From: Motilimonas sp. E26
GTDB lineage: Bacteria > Pseudomonadota > Gammaproteobacteria > Enterobacterales > CBDFNC01
Length of the DNA stretch: 45,841 nt
Direction of reading: 5' to 3'
NCBI RefSeq assembly: GCF_021278025.1
Contig: NZ_JAIBHJ010000029.1
Location: 1-45,841, forward strand
Shown here in pieces: positions 17,466 through 26,262 of the stretch (positions within the stretch are counted from its first letter, which is position 1; each line of letters starts with the position of its first letter). Under the pieces are notes generated by a model, which was not told the origin of the DNA, searched no databases, and was given only the letters and a program-made list of their open reading frames with translations. The translations under genes were made by a program, and so were the position numbers.

Positions 17466-17489
17466 GCAACTCCAAGTAGTTTGGGTATA
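17466..17489. repeat. Solo terminal arm related to the 35.9-kb palindromic element
   Basis: This 24-bp stretch, ending tttgggtata, matches the right arm of the element at 35914-36179 at 20 of 24 positions. No paired arm is found nearby. It lies in the divergent gap between waaA and the gene at 17576, about 60 bp from the waaA start, and could affect either promoter. Confidence 0.65.
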
Positions 17490-17575
17490 GAGCAACGAGT
17501 AACGGCTCGCTCTAGTGGTTTTTTCTGATATGATTTGGCCACTTGCTTGCATTGAATGGGTGTATTTGAAAATTC

Positions 17576-18622
17576 ATGATAAAGACGATTAATGGTACAT
17601 CTGGGCCCTACCGATTTTTATTCTATATCGAGCAGAACTATTCCTTTGCTATTTTGCGGCCTTTACAACAAGTGGCAAAAGCGGAAGGTAATGAGGTAGC
17701 TTGGCTGTTGGTGGGTGATGAAGTGTCACCGACGTTTTTAGCGGATGATGAAGTGGCTCTGGTTGATGTGGCCGCCGCTGTTAACTATCAGGCCGACGCT
17801 GTATTTGTTCCGGGTGACCGCGTGCCAGCCTTTATCCCAGGTCTTAAAGTACAGGTTTTTCATGGTTTAAATGAGAGTAAACGCGGTAATGTTTACCCTG
17901 AACGTGGTCTGTTCGATCTGTATTGCACCGAGGGTCATGAGCGCAGTGCCACCTTGCAAGCACAGGCCAATAAACGTGGTTACTTTCAAGTACAAGAAAC
18001 CGGCTGGCTGAAACTAGACAGTCTGTTTAATTACCAATGTGAACAAACTTGGCCTAGGCCGCAAATATTATTTGCCTCAACCTTTAGCCCGACTCTATCG
18101 TGCGCAGAAGCCGTGTATGAGCAAATAAAATTGCTAAGCCAGTCTGACCAATGGCATTGGCTTATCACTTTGCATCCAAAAATGGATCACACTACGGTGG
18201 CCAAATATCGCGCGTTAGAAAATGCTAATCTGAGCTTTTTCGAGAACGACCAAGTGATTCCATTGCAGCATCGTGCTGACTTAATGGTGTGTGATAACTC
18301 TTCGGTATTTCAGGAGTTTCTGTTGCTGAAAAAGCCTGTCGTGACAGTGAACAACCGTGACCCTCAGGCTTGTTTTATTAATATCACCGAGCCGGAAAAA
18401 TTAGCCGATGCAATTGAGCTGGGGCTAAATCCTAGCCATGAATTATTAGCCGCGATAGCGCAGTATGGTCCAAGTGTGACACCTTATTTAGATGGGCAAT
18501 CGGCTCCTCGTGTATTGAAAGTCGTGAGTGATATTTTGCAGCGTGGCTGGCAGGATAAAAAGCCAAAGAATGTCTATCGTAACTTTCAAATGCGCCAAAA
18601 ACTTAATTATTGGAAATGGTAA
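17576..18622 (+). CDS. CDP-glycerol glycerophosphotransferase-like GT-B protein
   Basis: The 348 residues resemble the C-terminal catalytic region of TagB/TagF-type enzymes, which move glycerol-phosphate units from CDP-glycerol. Supporting motifs are VQVFHGLNESKRGNVYPERG (the acceptor-side histidine loop), ASTFSPTLS, WLITLHPKMD and the C-terminal DLMVCDNSSVFQEFLLLKKPVV. The last matches the conserved D-x-S-S/T-x-x-x-E loop that binds the nucleotide. The N-terminus has no membrane segment. No clear Shine-Dalgarno site precedes ATG 17576. The next gene starts 3 bp later, so the two are coupled. In an LPS core locus it may add a phosphorylated substituent. A nucleotide-sugar GT-B role cannot be excluded. 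Confidence 0.7.
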   Translation: MIKTINGTSGPYRFLFYIEQNYSFAILRPLQQVAKAEGNEVAWLLVGDEVSPTFLADDEVALVDVAAAVNYQADAVFVPGDRVPAFIPGLKVQVFHGLNESKRGNVYPERGLFDLYCTEGHERSATLQAQANKRGYFQVQETGWLKLDSLFNYQCEQTWPRPQILFASTFSPTLSCAEAVYEQIKLLSQSDQWHWLITLHPKMDHTTVAKYRALENANLSFFENDQVIPLQHRADLMVCDNSSVFQEFLLLKKPVVTVNNRDPQACFINITEPEKLADAIELGLNPSHELLAAIAQYGPSVTPYLDGQSAPRVLKVVSDILQRGWQDKKPKNVYRNFQMRQKLNYWKW

Positions 18623-18625
18623 CTC

Positions 18626-19390
18626 ATGAGTAAACATACCCTGTCTGTTATTTTAATCACCAAAAATGAAGCCGATCGTGTTGAACGTTGCCTTCAGTCT
18701 GTTGCTAAGGTTGCCGACGAAATCATTGTGCTCGATAGTGGCTCGACTGATAGCACGGTAGAAATATGCCATCGTTATACCGACAACGTGACAAGCACAG
18801 ATTGGCCCGGCTTTGGTAAGCAAAAACAGCGTGCATTAGCGCAAGCGAGTTGTGACTGGGTGCTTTCTATTGATGCTGATGAAGCCCTTGATGACACCAT
18901 GGCACAAGCCTTATCGAACTTGTTGGCGCAACCGACTATTAAACACACGGCTTATCGTTTACCTTGGGGCGTTACCTTGTACGGCAAAACCTTAAAATAC
19001 GGTCGTAGTGCACGTTCGGTGCTGCGTTTGTTTAAGCGTGAAGGTGCTGCATACACACCCGATGAGGTTCATGAAACGGTTATTCCAGCAGCGGGCAGTA
19101 CTGGCACATTAAAAGGTTTTTTACTCCATTACACCCATCGTGATTACGGTCATGGTCTTGATAAAGCGGCGCAGTACGCTTGGCTAGGGGCGCAGAAATA
19201 TCATCGTAAGGGCAAAAAGTCTCATGGCTTATTGCTGGCATTACTGCGCGCCAGTTGGACTTTTTTTCATATTTATTTTTTACGCCGCGGTTTCTTAGAT
19301 GGCAGCGTCGGTTTTATTATGGCCATGACCTATGCCCAAGTTAACTTTAATAAGTACGTTGGGCTGTGGCTGTTGGAAAAGGGGCGCTGA
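18626..19390 (+). CDS. Family 2 glycosyltransferase, WaaE/LgtF-like
   Basis: An inner-core glycosyltransferase of 254 residues with a GT-A fold. Visible motifs are LSVILITKNEADRVERCL, EIIVLDSGSTDST for UDP binding, a D-x-D in SIDADEAL, RSARSVLRLFKREGA, and a basic C-terminal region with an amphipathic or membrane-associated segment (FFHIYFLRRGFLDG). These match the WaaE/LgtF/KdtX family, which adds a beta-glucose to heptose I. The partner gene 3 bp upstream is CDP-glycerol-transferase-like. The acceptor residue is inferred from the family only. Confidence 0.87.
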   Translation: MSKHTLSVILITKNEADRVERCLQSVAKVADEIIVLDSGSTDSTVEICHRYTDNVTSTDWPGFGKQKQRALAQASCDWVLSIDADEALDDTMAQALSNLLAQPTIKHTAYRLPWGVTLYGKTLKYGRSARSVLRLFKREGAAYTPDEVHETVIPAAGSTGTLKGFLLHYTHRDYGHGLDKAAQYAWLGAQKYHRKGKKSHGLLLALLRASWTFFHIYFLRRGFLDGSVGFIMAMTYAQVNFNKYVGLWLLEKGR

Positions 19391-19449
19391 CTCCTGCATT
19401 TTGAAGTTATTGGGATAAAAATAATATTGTGTTGGCAGACTTTCGATTG

Positions 19450-20373
19450 TTATTTTGGTCGACAAGCTTTAATTAAGCGCACTGCAGACAGTCTAAATTG
19501 CTCTAAACTGAGCGGTATGTTTAGTGTTGGATCACAATATTGTTTGTGCAGCGCAAGCCAATCAAGGTGACTAAATTCATTGGCTCGTTTCAAAGCTCTC
19601 TTTGATATTTTCCGTAAACCCAATCCCATGTGCTCTGGTTCGCAAATAATAATATTACTAGCCAAAAAGCGTTGCCAAAATTCTAAATCTTCGCGGCTAT
19701 GGTCAAACCGATGACCCATCAAGGGGGCTCGTTCAGTAAGGCTACGGAGCCAAATCTGGCAATAGGTTTGCTCTGCTTCTAAAGCGTATTTAGCCTGGCT
19801 TTGTTGTGTTTTGGTCAGTAAGGCTTGAGCAAAAGGTTGGTCCAAAAAATTAGGCTGTTGCCAAATTTTATTCAAATCTTCTGTTTGGCCATAATAAAAA
19901 AAATCACTTGGACTCATGATCACATCACGGCCATGAGAGTTTTTGCGAAATAGATTGGCGTTTATCACTACTTTTTCTGCAAACAGCTTATCAACGGGAT
20001 TATGCGCACTGTACCGCTGTTGCAATGCGACAAACTCATTGCCGTTCAAAAAATTGTCACTGCGCAGTTTAACTGCATAAGGTGTCGTGACATGAGCCAA
20101 ACCAGTCTTGGTTGACGTGATTTGGCGATAATAGTTTTTTGGACAAAATCCGTCGTTATTCTGACCGGGGTCATCACTGAGCACCAGCTCGTCGTACTCT
20201 AATCCCGTTAGATCTTGATGGTGCCACGTCGATAAAATGATCTTGGCATCGGGTAAGAATGTGCGAATACTGGATAAACAACGTTGGGTGATCCCTGCTT
20301 CATGGTGGAGGCGATCAGGCATGTTTTGTACTGGCCCCTGCACAACGACGCTGATATGCCCAAATTTGCTCAT
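19450..20373 (-). CDS. WavE-family LPS core protein (copy 1)
   Basis: The 307 residues open with ISVVVQGPVQNMPD, followed by GITQRCLSSIRTFLPDAKII, STWHHQDL and VLSDDPGQNNDG. This is the WavE pattern known from the Vibrio cholerae LPS core locus, thought to be a glycosyltransferase with a GT-A-like start. The middle, KLRSDNFLNGNEF, supplies a D-x-[DN]-like site. Its ATG overlaps the stop of the nucleotidyltransferase gene by 4 bp. It is the last gene of the leftward LPS operon. A homologous copy lies at 21095-22114. The precise sugar is unknown. Confidence 0.85.
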   Translation of the reverse strand: MSKFGHISVVVQGPVQNMPDRLHHEAGITQRCLSSIRTFLPDAKIILSTWHHQDLTGLEYDELVLSDDPGQNNDGFCPKNYYRQITSTKTGLAHVTTPYAVKLRSDNFLNGNEFVALQQRYSAHNPVDKLFAEKVVINANLFRKNSHGRDVIMSPSDFFYYGQTEDLNKIWQQPNFLDQPFAQALLTKTQQSQAKYALEAEQTYCQIWLRSLTERAPLMGHRFDHSREDLEFWQRFLASNIIICEPEHMGLGLRKISKRALKRANEFSHLDWLALHKQYCDPTLNIPLSLEQFRLSAVRLIKACRPK

Positions 20374-21098
20374 AGACTCGCCTCTTTAAAGGCATCATAT
20401 TCTGCTGGTACCCCGCAAAAAATAACCTCACTTCGCTCAATCAGGTAGTAATGAATTGCTTTGCCTTGTGCGATTAAATAATTGTACAAAGGCGCAATAT
20501 AAAGCTCACCCTTTTCCCATTGGCCTTGCGGCAGCGCAGCATAATGATGATAGGCACTAAGGTAATCTTGCATCTCAGAAAAATAGTAAAGGCCGGTACT
20601 GCATAAGTCAGAAATAGGGCGCTTTTCAGCTGTTTCAATCACTTGAGTGGATTGTTCGTTAATTGGTTTGGCAAAAGACCAATTATCACCTGAGCCGCGA
20701 AACACTTCTAAATAGCCATCACATTGAGCCTGAATGGCAGGAAATAAAAAGTTGGGTCGAAAGGTATCAATATTGAATATAGTTATGGGACCAGACTGTT
20801 GCTCAAGTTGCGCTAAGCCTAGGGTGACGGTTTCAGCTTGGCCACGAGTCGCTTCGTTAAGCTCGACAATAATGATGTTCTGGATGCCTAATTCTTGTGC
20901 TTGCTGCTCGACAAAATCACGTGTTTGATATAAATCACGGACGATAAACAAAAATGTTTCACTAGCAAAATAAGCTTTAAAGCTATTGATGGCATGAGCA
21001 AATAAGGTTTGTTCATGTGCCATCAACATATACTTAGGTTGTTGGTAGCCGGCTTTGAAAAAGCGAGAGCTCAGGCCCGCCATTGGAATCACTATCAT
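20370..21098 (-). CDS. Sugar/polyol-phosphate nucleotidyltransferase
   Basis: Makes a nucleotide-activated donor from NTP and a sugar- or polyol-phosphate. The 242 residues begin with an intact signature: PMAGLSSRFFKAGYQQPKYML (G-x-S-S-R...P-K). Other motifs are the metal-binding IFNIDTFRPNF and the active-site WSFAKPIN. It lies between the two WavE copies, with ATGA-type 4-bp overlaps on both sides, so its product is probably the donor for one or both. The nucleotide and sugar are not predictable from sequence alone. Confidence 0.85.
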   Translation of the reverse strand: MIVIPMAGLSSRFFKAGYQQPKYMLMAHEQTLFAHAINSFKAYFASETFLFIVRDLYQTRDFVEQQAQELGIQNIIIVELNEATRGQAETVTLGLAQLEQQSGPITIFNIDTFRPNFLFPAIQAQCDGYLEVFRGSGDNWSFAKPINEQSTQVIETAEKRPISDLCSTGLYYFSEMQDYLSAYHHYAALPQGQWEKGELYIAPLYNYLIAQGKAIHYYLIERSEVIFCGVPAEYDAFKEASL

Positions 21099-22114
21099 TT
21101 GCTGTCCTTAGCCAATATTTGGCTATAACGGTACATTTTTTTAGTCCGACTGATTATTTTCATTTTTGTTTCAAACCGACTTGGAAATACATAAATAAGC
21201 CGTTGTAGGAAAAGTTTAAATAGGGCTAGATAAGGTAATGGATGGGTGGGATCGCAATACTTTTTATATAACACGTACCAGTCACTCAGCTGATAAAAGC
21301 TACATTTGCCTCGAGTACGGTTAGCTCTTGATTTTCCAAGAAACTTTTGACAAAGCGCGAGGCCGATTTTTTCTGGCTCTGCAATAATAAGATTGTTAGC
21401 AATAAAGGCTTCACTAGCTTTTAGTTTGTCACCCGCTAGATCGTGCAAATGTAGCAACTCAATTTGCTGGTTGAATTGTTTTAATCCTTCCTGCCAAAAC
21501 ATTTGCGTACAATCAATTGGGAAATAAGGGTAGGACGTGCTGACCTGCTGTTGCTGTGATAAGTCATAGTTATCTTGTAAGGGGATATCCCAAAGTTTTA
21601 ATAAGTCTTGGGTCAAACCGAAGTAAAAAAAGTCGCTAAGATGATAGGCAACGGGCTTCCCTTTGGCGTATTTGCGACTAAAGGTATTGCTGATCACAAT
21701 GCGCTGCTGAAACACGCTTTGTTCTGCTTGTCGAATGAATGCTTGCTCAAATAATGCAATGAATTCATTTGATATTAAATAATTGTCGGTTCTTAATTTT
21801 AGCGCGTATTTGGTGGTTACTGCGGCTAAACCGTTCAGTGTCGACACGATCTGGCGATTATTGTTAAATAACTTTGGTTTATCCGGAGCTGTAAAATAGC
21901 GGATGTTGGTACCTGGATCTTTATTGAGTAATAATTGGTCGAAATCTAAATTATCAAGATCTTGGTCGTGCCAAGTAGATAAAATGATTTTTGCACCCGG
22001 TAGGTAAGTTCGAATTGATTGCAAGCAACGTTGCGTAATGCCTTCATCCATGGCTCGTGCGGCATAATTCTGCACTGGACCTTGTACCACAATGGTAATG
22101 TCTTCAAATCTCAT
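21095..22114 (-). CDS. WavE-family LPS core protein (copy 2)
   Basis: A 339-residue paralogue of the gene at 19450-20373. It shares ITIVVQGPVQNYAARA, GITQRCLQSIRTYLPGAKII, STWHDQDL, LLNKDPGTN and the KLRTDNYLISNEF site, then diverges. The C-terminus has an extra basic tail of about 30 residues (RFETKMKIISRTKKMYR) that could sit on the membrane. The stop overlaps the start of the nucleotidyltransferase gene. Glycosyltransferase function is inferred from the family. Confidence 0.85.
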   Translation of the reverse strand: MRFEDITIVVQGPVQNYAARAMDEGITQRCLQSIRTYLPGAKIILSTWHDQDLDNLDFDQLLLNKDPGTNIRYFTAPDKPKLFNNNRQIVSTLNGLAAVTTKYALKLRTDNYLISNEFIALFEQAFIRQAEQSVFQQRIVISNTFSRKYAKGKPVAYHLSDFFYFGLTQDLLKLWDIPLQDNYDLSQQQQVSTSYPYFPIDCTQMFWQEGLKQFNQQIELLHLHDLAGDKLKASEAFIANNLIIAEPEKIGLALCQKFLGKSRANRTRGKCSFYQLSDWYVLYKKYCDPTHPLPYLALFKLFLQRLIYVFPSRFETKMKIISRTKKMYRYSQILAKDSK

Positions 22115-22146
22115 TTGCTTGTACCTGTAAGTCTATATTTTAGTGG

Positions 22147-23091
22147 CTACCATGATGAATGTGCGGCTTTTTCTAACAAATCGAGGTGTGCACTGGCCAT
22201 TTTTTCCGCGCTAAAATGTGATAAAGCGTGTTGTCTGATCGTTTGCGGGTCAAGAGAGGCCGTTTTATCAATGGCAGCAATAAAATCAGCTTCATTATTA
22301 CAAACAAAGCCGGTCACGCCATCAATAATGAGCTCACTCATTGCTCCACGGTTATAGGCAATGACTGGAGTGCCGGACATCATTGCTTCAACCACCGTCA
22401 GCCCGAAGGGCTCCTCCCAATTAATGGGGACCCACAATGCTTTAGCATTTTTTAATAAATCCCGCTTTTTTTGTCCGTCAACATAACCTACCGGTTTTAT
22501 TTTTGAATGCCAAGCAAACCAGGTTTCAGGTGAGCCAAACCGATGGCCTCCAGCAACAATAAGAGACTGATTGGTTTTTTTTGCAATGTTAATCGCCTGT
22601 ACAACGCCTTTTTTACTGCGCTTTACTTTAGCAAGAAACAATGAAAAATTTGATTTTTTTCCATTAAATTCGACGCTTTCAACTGGGATGCCATTGTGTA
22701 CATAAACCTCAGCATTCGCTTGTTGAGCATGAGATTTAGACACATAGACACAATTAGGGGTGTTTGCCGCGCCGGCATGGACCACTGAAACAAATTTGTT
22801 AAATCTTTGCTGTAGCGCGTAGGCTAGCTCGTCACTTAAGCCGCCATGATATTCAATATCGGTGACGTCCTGAGGGATCGCTTTAATCAGGGTATCGAAA
22901 TCAATATTTTTGACATCACAGGTCACATGTTGGTAACTGCTATTAGATGCTCCCCGTGGAGATAGGGCAGTTACTTTGCAGCCCAGTTGACTTTGTGCGC
23001 TCGCTAACCAATCAATCAACCGATTTGAGCCGCCGCATGATGGTGTAGGTGGCAGTGCTTGATCATGTATATGTAATATGTGTCTCGTCAT
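22147..23091 (-). CDS. Family 4 glycosyltransferase (GT-B)
   Basis: The 314 residues form a GT4-like retaining transferase. Visible motifs are LPPTPSCGGSNRLIDWLA at the N-terminal acceptor loop, FLAKVKRSKKGVVQAINIAKK, and the C-terminal E-x7-E block EEPFGLTVVEAMMSGTPVIAY. It lies 32 bp upstream of WavE copy 2 in the leftward operon. The protein is short for GT4 (typically 350-400) because the N-terminal domain is compact. It is probably a core or O-unit hexosyltransferase; donor unknown. Confidence 0.88.
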   Translation of the reverse strand: MTRHILHIHDQALPPTPSCGGSNRLIDWLASAQSQLGCKVTALSPRGASNSSYQHVTCDVKNIDFDTLIKAIPQDVTDIEYHGGLSDELAYALQQRFNKFVSVVHAGAANTPNCVYVSKSHAQQANAEVYVHNGIPVESVEFNGKKSNFSLFLAKVKRSKKGVVQAINIAKKTNQSLIVAGGHRFGSPETWFAWHSKIKPVGYVDGQKKRDLLKNAKALWVPINWEEPFGLTVVEAMMSGTPVIAYNRGAMSELIIDGVTGFVCNNEADFIAAIDKTASLDPQTIRQHALSHFSAEKMASAHLDLLEKAAHSSW

Positions 23092-23159
23092 TTACTTATA
23101 TCTCTGATTCTTCATGGGCAGTATGACGTTATGCTATTGGTTTGGTTTTATCAGGTAAA

Positions 23160-24752
23160 TCATGACTGTTCTTCGGCTAACAGCTGATATAGCCGGAAGG
23201 CATTGGCTAATAAGGCATTTTGGCGGTTTTTATCATCTGCATGTAAAGGCAGCATAGATAAAAACAGCTGGATCTGCATGGCGTAGATTTCACTGCGAGT
23301 CAGGCCATATTTTTGCTCAACTTGCGTCATGAAAAATTGTTGTGTGGCTTTCAGCTCTTTGGGCTTTAACAGCGCAAAATCGATGATGTTTTCAGTGATC
23401 GTTAAGTCGAAATATCCCGCGATAATCCAATCATATAAACCAATAATTGAATGGCTTAATTTGGCCAAGTCGTAGCGAACATCACCAAAAATAGTCAGTT
23501 CTTGCTGCTGGTTTAAACCACGCGGATCAATGGTTTTTATGCTGTTAGTGCGAAAGTCGTACAAAATATTACTGAAGCAGAAGTCGCCATGCATCACCGT
23601 ACTAGCGTGTTGTATCTTTGGTAAGTAATCTTGACTTAACCGATCCAGTTCAGTCAGTGATAAAGTGAGACTTTGGTTATAGTGCCATTTTTTTTCTGGA
23701 TCTAACTGCTGTGTTTTACAGTACAGCGCTAATCGCGACTGAGTTTTTTCCGCAAATAGGGTGGCTAAATCCGATACGGGTTGCTGTGACGGCGCGGAAT
23801 GTAACAAGCATTCATCGATAAAATGTAAGCAGCCGTTAATGATGCGTCGCCAAACCATGTCTGGTAAGGCTGAAAACACATAAAGCTCATTGAGCGCAGT
23901 GTGGTGTAAATACTCGAGACGATAGGCACAGCTTTCAGCATTTTTATCATGGGTCGCGCCTAAAAACTGTGGCGTAAAAGTGCGCATCATTGGCGGCAGT
24001 TGTTCAAACCAATGGGCTTCAGCTTGGATTTTTATACTTTTGTGGCTCGACTTTTCAATCCAACGCGGCGTGATGGTAAGCTCATTAAAGGCGCGCTGCG
24101 TGGTGTATTTTGCTTTAGAGCGGTAGTAGGTATTGACATGGCCAAAGTCAAGCCAGTTGTCGATACGAACCGTCGTCAGGCCTACTTGAGCATGGTATAA
24201 ATTCATACCGCCGTTGAAGTCCCAATGAGCTTGAATGAGGGCTTTAATTAACACTTTTGGTTGGCTACATTTAAAATAGCCACTGACTACATTGGCGCTG
24301 TCTAGTTCGCTACGAATTTGGTTGGTTTTGAGTAGTTCAGTTTCATCGTGAGTGACCACCGCCCAGTTGTAGCTATTTTCTACTTCACTGATGGCAACAA
24401 TATCTTCACCTGATGGCAGCTCTGGGATCAGGGTGTCACCAAACAGAATCGATAACGGTTCATCTACGTTTTGGCCGACCAAGTTAAGGGCTGAAATTAA
24501 AGAGGCGCCCAGAGAAATATCATCGGGGATAGCTAAAATAGTGACGTTGCGTTGTCGTAACCAGTTGCGGTCAAAATCACTAATGGCATAGCTTTCTGGT
24601 ACGGTGAGAAAAACCCGCTTACCCGTTGGCGCGCTGTTAACTTGATGCTGAAACAGGCGCTTATTCCCTAGTGGCAAAAATGCAGGCGGAATAGTACCAA
24701 ACTCAGATTCAAGCTCTTGGCTGATATAAGCCGCCGACATAATTAGGAACAT
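23160..24752 (-). CDS. Fusion of nucleotidyltransferase-like and APH-type kinase domains
   Basis: The 530 residues combine two domains. Residues 1 to about 230 have a nucleotidyltransferase fold (LSILFGDTLIPELPSGED; GGMNLYHAQVGL). The signature is degenerate: the G-x-G-x-R loop is absent and the usual P-K is P-A (PPAFLPLGNKRLF). Residues from about 260 to the end form an APH/choline-kinase-like domain with an intact catalytic loop, MHGDFCFSNILYD (H-x-D-x4-N), and a metal site, IDPRG. The layout recalls LicC-LicA type fusions. It overlaps the HAD gene by 10 bp. I infer a kinase that phosphorylates a small alcohol or sugar for core decoration. The first domain may be inactive or bind an unusual substrate. 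Confidence 0.75.
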   Translation of the reverse strand: MFLIMSAAYISQELESEFGTIPPAFLPLGNKRLFQHQVNSAPTGKRVFLTVPESYAISDFDRNWLRQRNVTILAIPDDISLGASLISALNLVGQNVDEPLSILFGDTLIPELPSGEDIVAISEVENSYNWAVVTHDETELLKTNQIRSELDSANVVSGYFKCSQPKVLIKALIQAHWDFNGGMNLYHAQVGLTTVRIDNWLDFGHVNTYYRSKAKYTTQRAFNELTITPRWIEKSSHKSIKIQAEAHWFEQLPPMMRTFTPQFLGATHDKNAESCAYRLEYLHHTALNELYVFSALPDMVWRRIINGCLHFIDECLLHSAPSQQPVSDLATLFAEKTQSRLALYCKTQQLDPEKKWHYNQSLTLSLTELDRLSQDYLPKIQHASTVMHGDFCFSNILYDFRTNSIKTIDPRGLNQQQELTIFGDVRYDLAKLSHSIIGLYDWIIAGYFDLTITENIIDFALLKPKELKATQQFFMTQVEQKYGLTRSEIYAMQIQLFLSMLPLHADDKNRQNALLANAFRLYQLLAEEQS

Positions 24753-25123
24753 GCTTTTTCCTTGGCTAATAGGGCTTCGATTTCAGCAAAGCTCATAGAC
24801 GCAAATTCAGACGGACGTACCGAACGGTCGTCAATGTAAAAGCCTTCATGACCACACCAAGGTTTGCCTACGATCACTTCATCATAAGGCACTTCATGTT
24901 TGTCTAACCATGCGGTGATGATAGGCAAGGTATGAATATTGATTAAGCCAACATTGCCTTGATGGGTGCGCATATTACGTGCAGTGTGAATGCAAATGCT
25001 AAACCCTTGTTCTTTATAGCTGCGTAATTGTTTGATCACGTCTAAGTTAGGTGAAACATTGGGGTAGTCATTGGTGTCACCTAAGGTGATGGTGCCATCT
25101 AAATCTACAACGAGTTTTTTCAT
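24743..25123 (-). CDS. Small HAD-superfamily phosphatase
   Basis: The 126 residues form a compact HAD core without a cap domain. Motif I is VVDLDGT (nucleophile D7, acid/base D9). A TAR-type motif II lies in CIHTARNMRT, and motif IV acidic residues lie in FYIDDRSVRPSEF. Short HAD proteins of this type often sit in capsule or LPS loci and act on phosphorylated precursors. Translational overlap with the downstream kinase/nucleotidyltransferase fusion suggests one pathway. Substrate unknown. Confidence 0.85.
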   Translation of the reverse strand: MKKLVVDLDGTITLGDTNDYPNVSPNLDVIKQLRSYKEQGFSICIHTARNMRTHQGNVGLINIHTLPIITAWLDKHEVPYDEVIVGKPWCGHEGFYIDDRSVRPSEFASMSFAEIEALLAKEKACS

Positions 25124-25185
25124 TATCTATCCTTTAATACCAAGACAGCGGCCAAGGTTTTATCCGATGAGGCCTTTGGAAATAG

Positions 25186-26262
25186 TTAGCCTAACAAACG
25201 CTGGAAAAAATCGATATGGCGCTGCACTGTTTGTTTGGCATTGAATTCATTATCTAATTTTGTTTTTGCGGCTTGGCTGAATGCGGCAATTTGGGCTCTG
25301 TTATTGGCTAGCTTATTCATCGCTTGACCAAAAGCTATGGCGTTTTTGGTAGGGACGACATAACCGGTTTTACCATCATCCACTAACTCTGGTGAGCCGC
25401 CGGTGGTAGTTACCACAGACGTGGTGCCATTTGCCATCGCTTCAATAATGGTGCGCGGTAGGCCCTCACCACTAATGGAAGGCTGCACCTGAAAATCAGC
25501 CATGGCCATAATAGAAGGAACGTCTTGACGATGGCCCACTAAGTGGATCCGCTCGGCCATTGGGCTGGCAGCAATTTCATCTAAATGCGGCTCAAAGCCG
25601 CTGCCAACTAATAGCAAATGAAAATCGGGATTGTCCACTTGTTGGCAGGCTTGGATCAATACCGAAATACCTTTGCTCGGTCGTACATGAGCTGCACACA
25701 CAGCAATAACGTGTTGTTCGGTCAAACCAAACTCACTGCGCGGGGTTGGTTCAACCTGATACCATGCTAATTGGTGGCCTTTATATATGGTGACGACATT
25801 ATCTTTTATTCCCCAAACACGCTGGCGTACATCTTGCCGCACTGCGTCAGACACACAAACAACACCATCAACTCTCGGATTTAAATGAGTAAGGTAGGCG
25901 CTAGGATCATGGCGATATAGCCCCCCCGTTGTACCGCGATAGGTTACAACCTTTACCTTAAGTCCGATACTGGCCAAAATCGCGTTGGGAATGGTCTTAG
26001 AATTAAAGGCATAAAAAATATCGTAATCACCTGCGAGCAGTTCTTTACGCATCGCTTTAATGGTTTTTATAGATATTTTTTTATTGGGATAGCAATCCAA
26101 TGTTTTAACGCCACAATCATTAAAGCGCTGGTTGTAGTCCGCGCTGCCTTGCGTTAATACCGTAACGGTATGGCCTTGCTTGACCATTTCAATAAACATT
26201 TCAGCTTCAGGGCGAACACTATTCCAAGCATGTAGATATGAGCTCGCGACGAGGATTTTCAT
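25186..26262 (-). CDS. Family 4 glycosyltransferase with a G7 tract
   Basis: The 358-residue GT-B transferase begins MKILVASSYLHAWNSVRPEAE. The C-terminal donor domain holds HVRPSKGISVLIQACQQV, LLVGSGFEPHL and the E-x7-E motif in GEGLPRTIIEAMANGTTSVVT. Its ATG overlaps the stop of the ligase-like gene by 4 bp. A run of seven G on the coding strand (25921-25927) lies inside the reading frame in RGTTGGLYR. Donor and acceptor are unknown; an LPS role follows from context. Confidence 0.9.
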   Translation of the reverse strand: MKILVASSYLHAWNSVRPEAEMFIEMVKQGHTVTVLTQGSADYNQRFNDCGVKTLDCYPNKKISIKTIKAMRKELLAGDYDIFYAFNSKTIPNAILASIGLKVKVVTYRGTTGGLYRHDPSAYLTHLNPRVDGVVCVSDAVRQDVRQRVWGIKDNVVTIYKGHQLAWYQVEPTPRSEFGLTEQHVIAVCAAHVRPSKGISVLIQACQQVDNPDFHLLLVGSGFEPHLDEIAASPMAERIHLVGHRQDVPSIMAMADFQVQPSISGEGLPRTIIEAMANGTTSVVTTTGGSPELVDDGKTGYVVPTKNAIAFGQAMNKLANNRAQIAAFSQAAKTKLDNEFNAKQTVQRHIDFFQRLLG

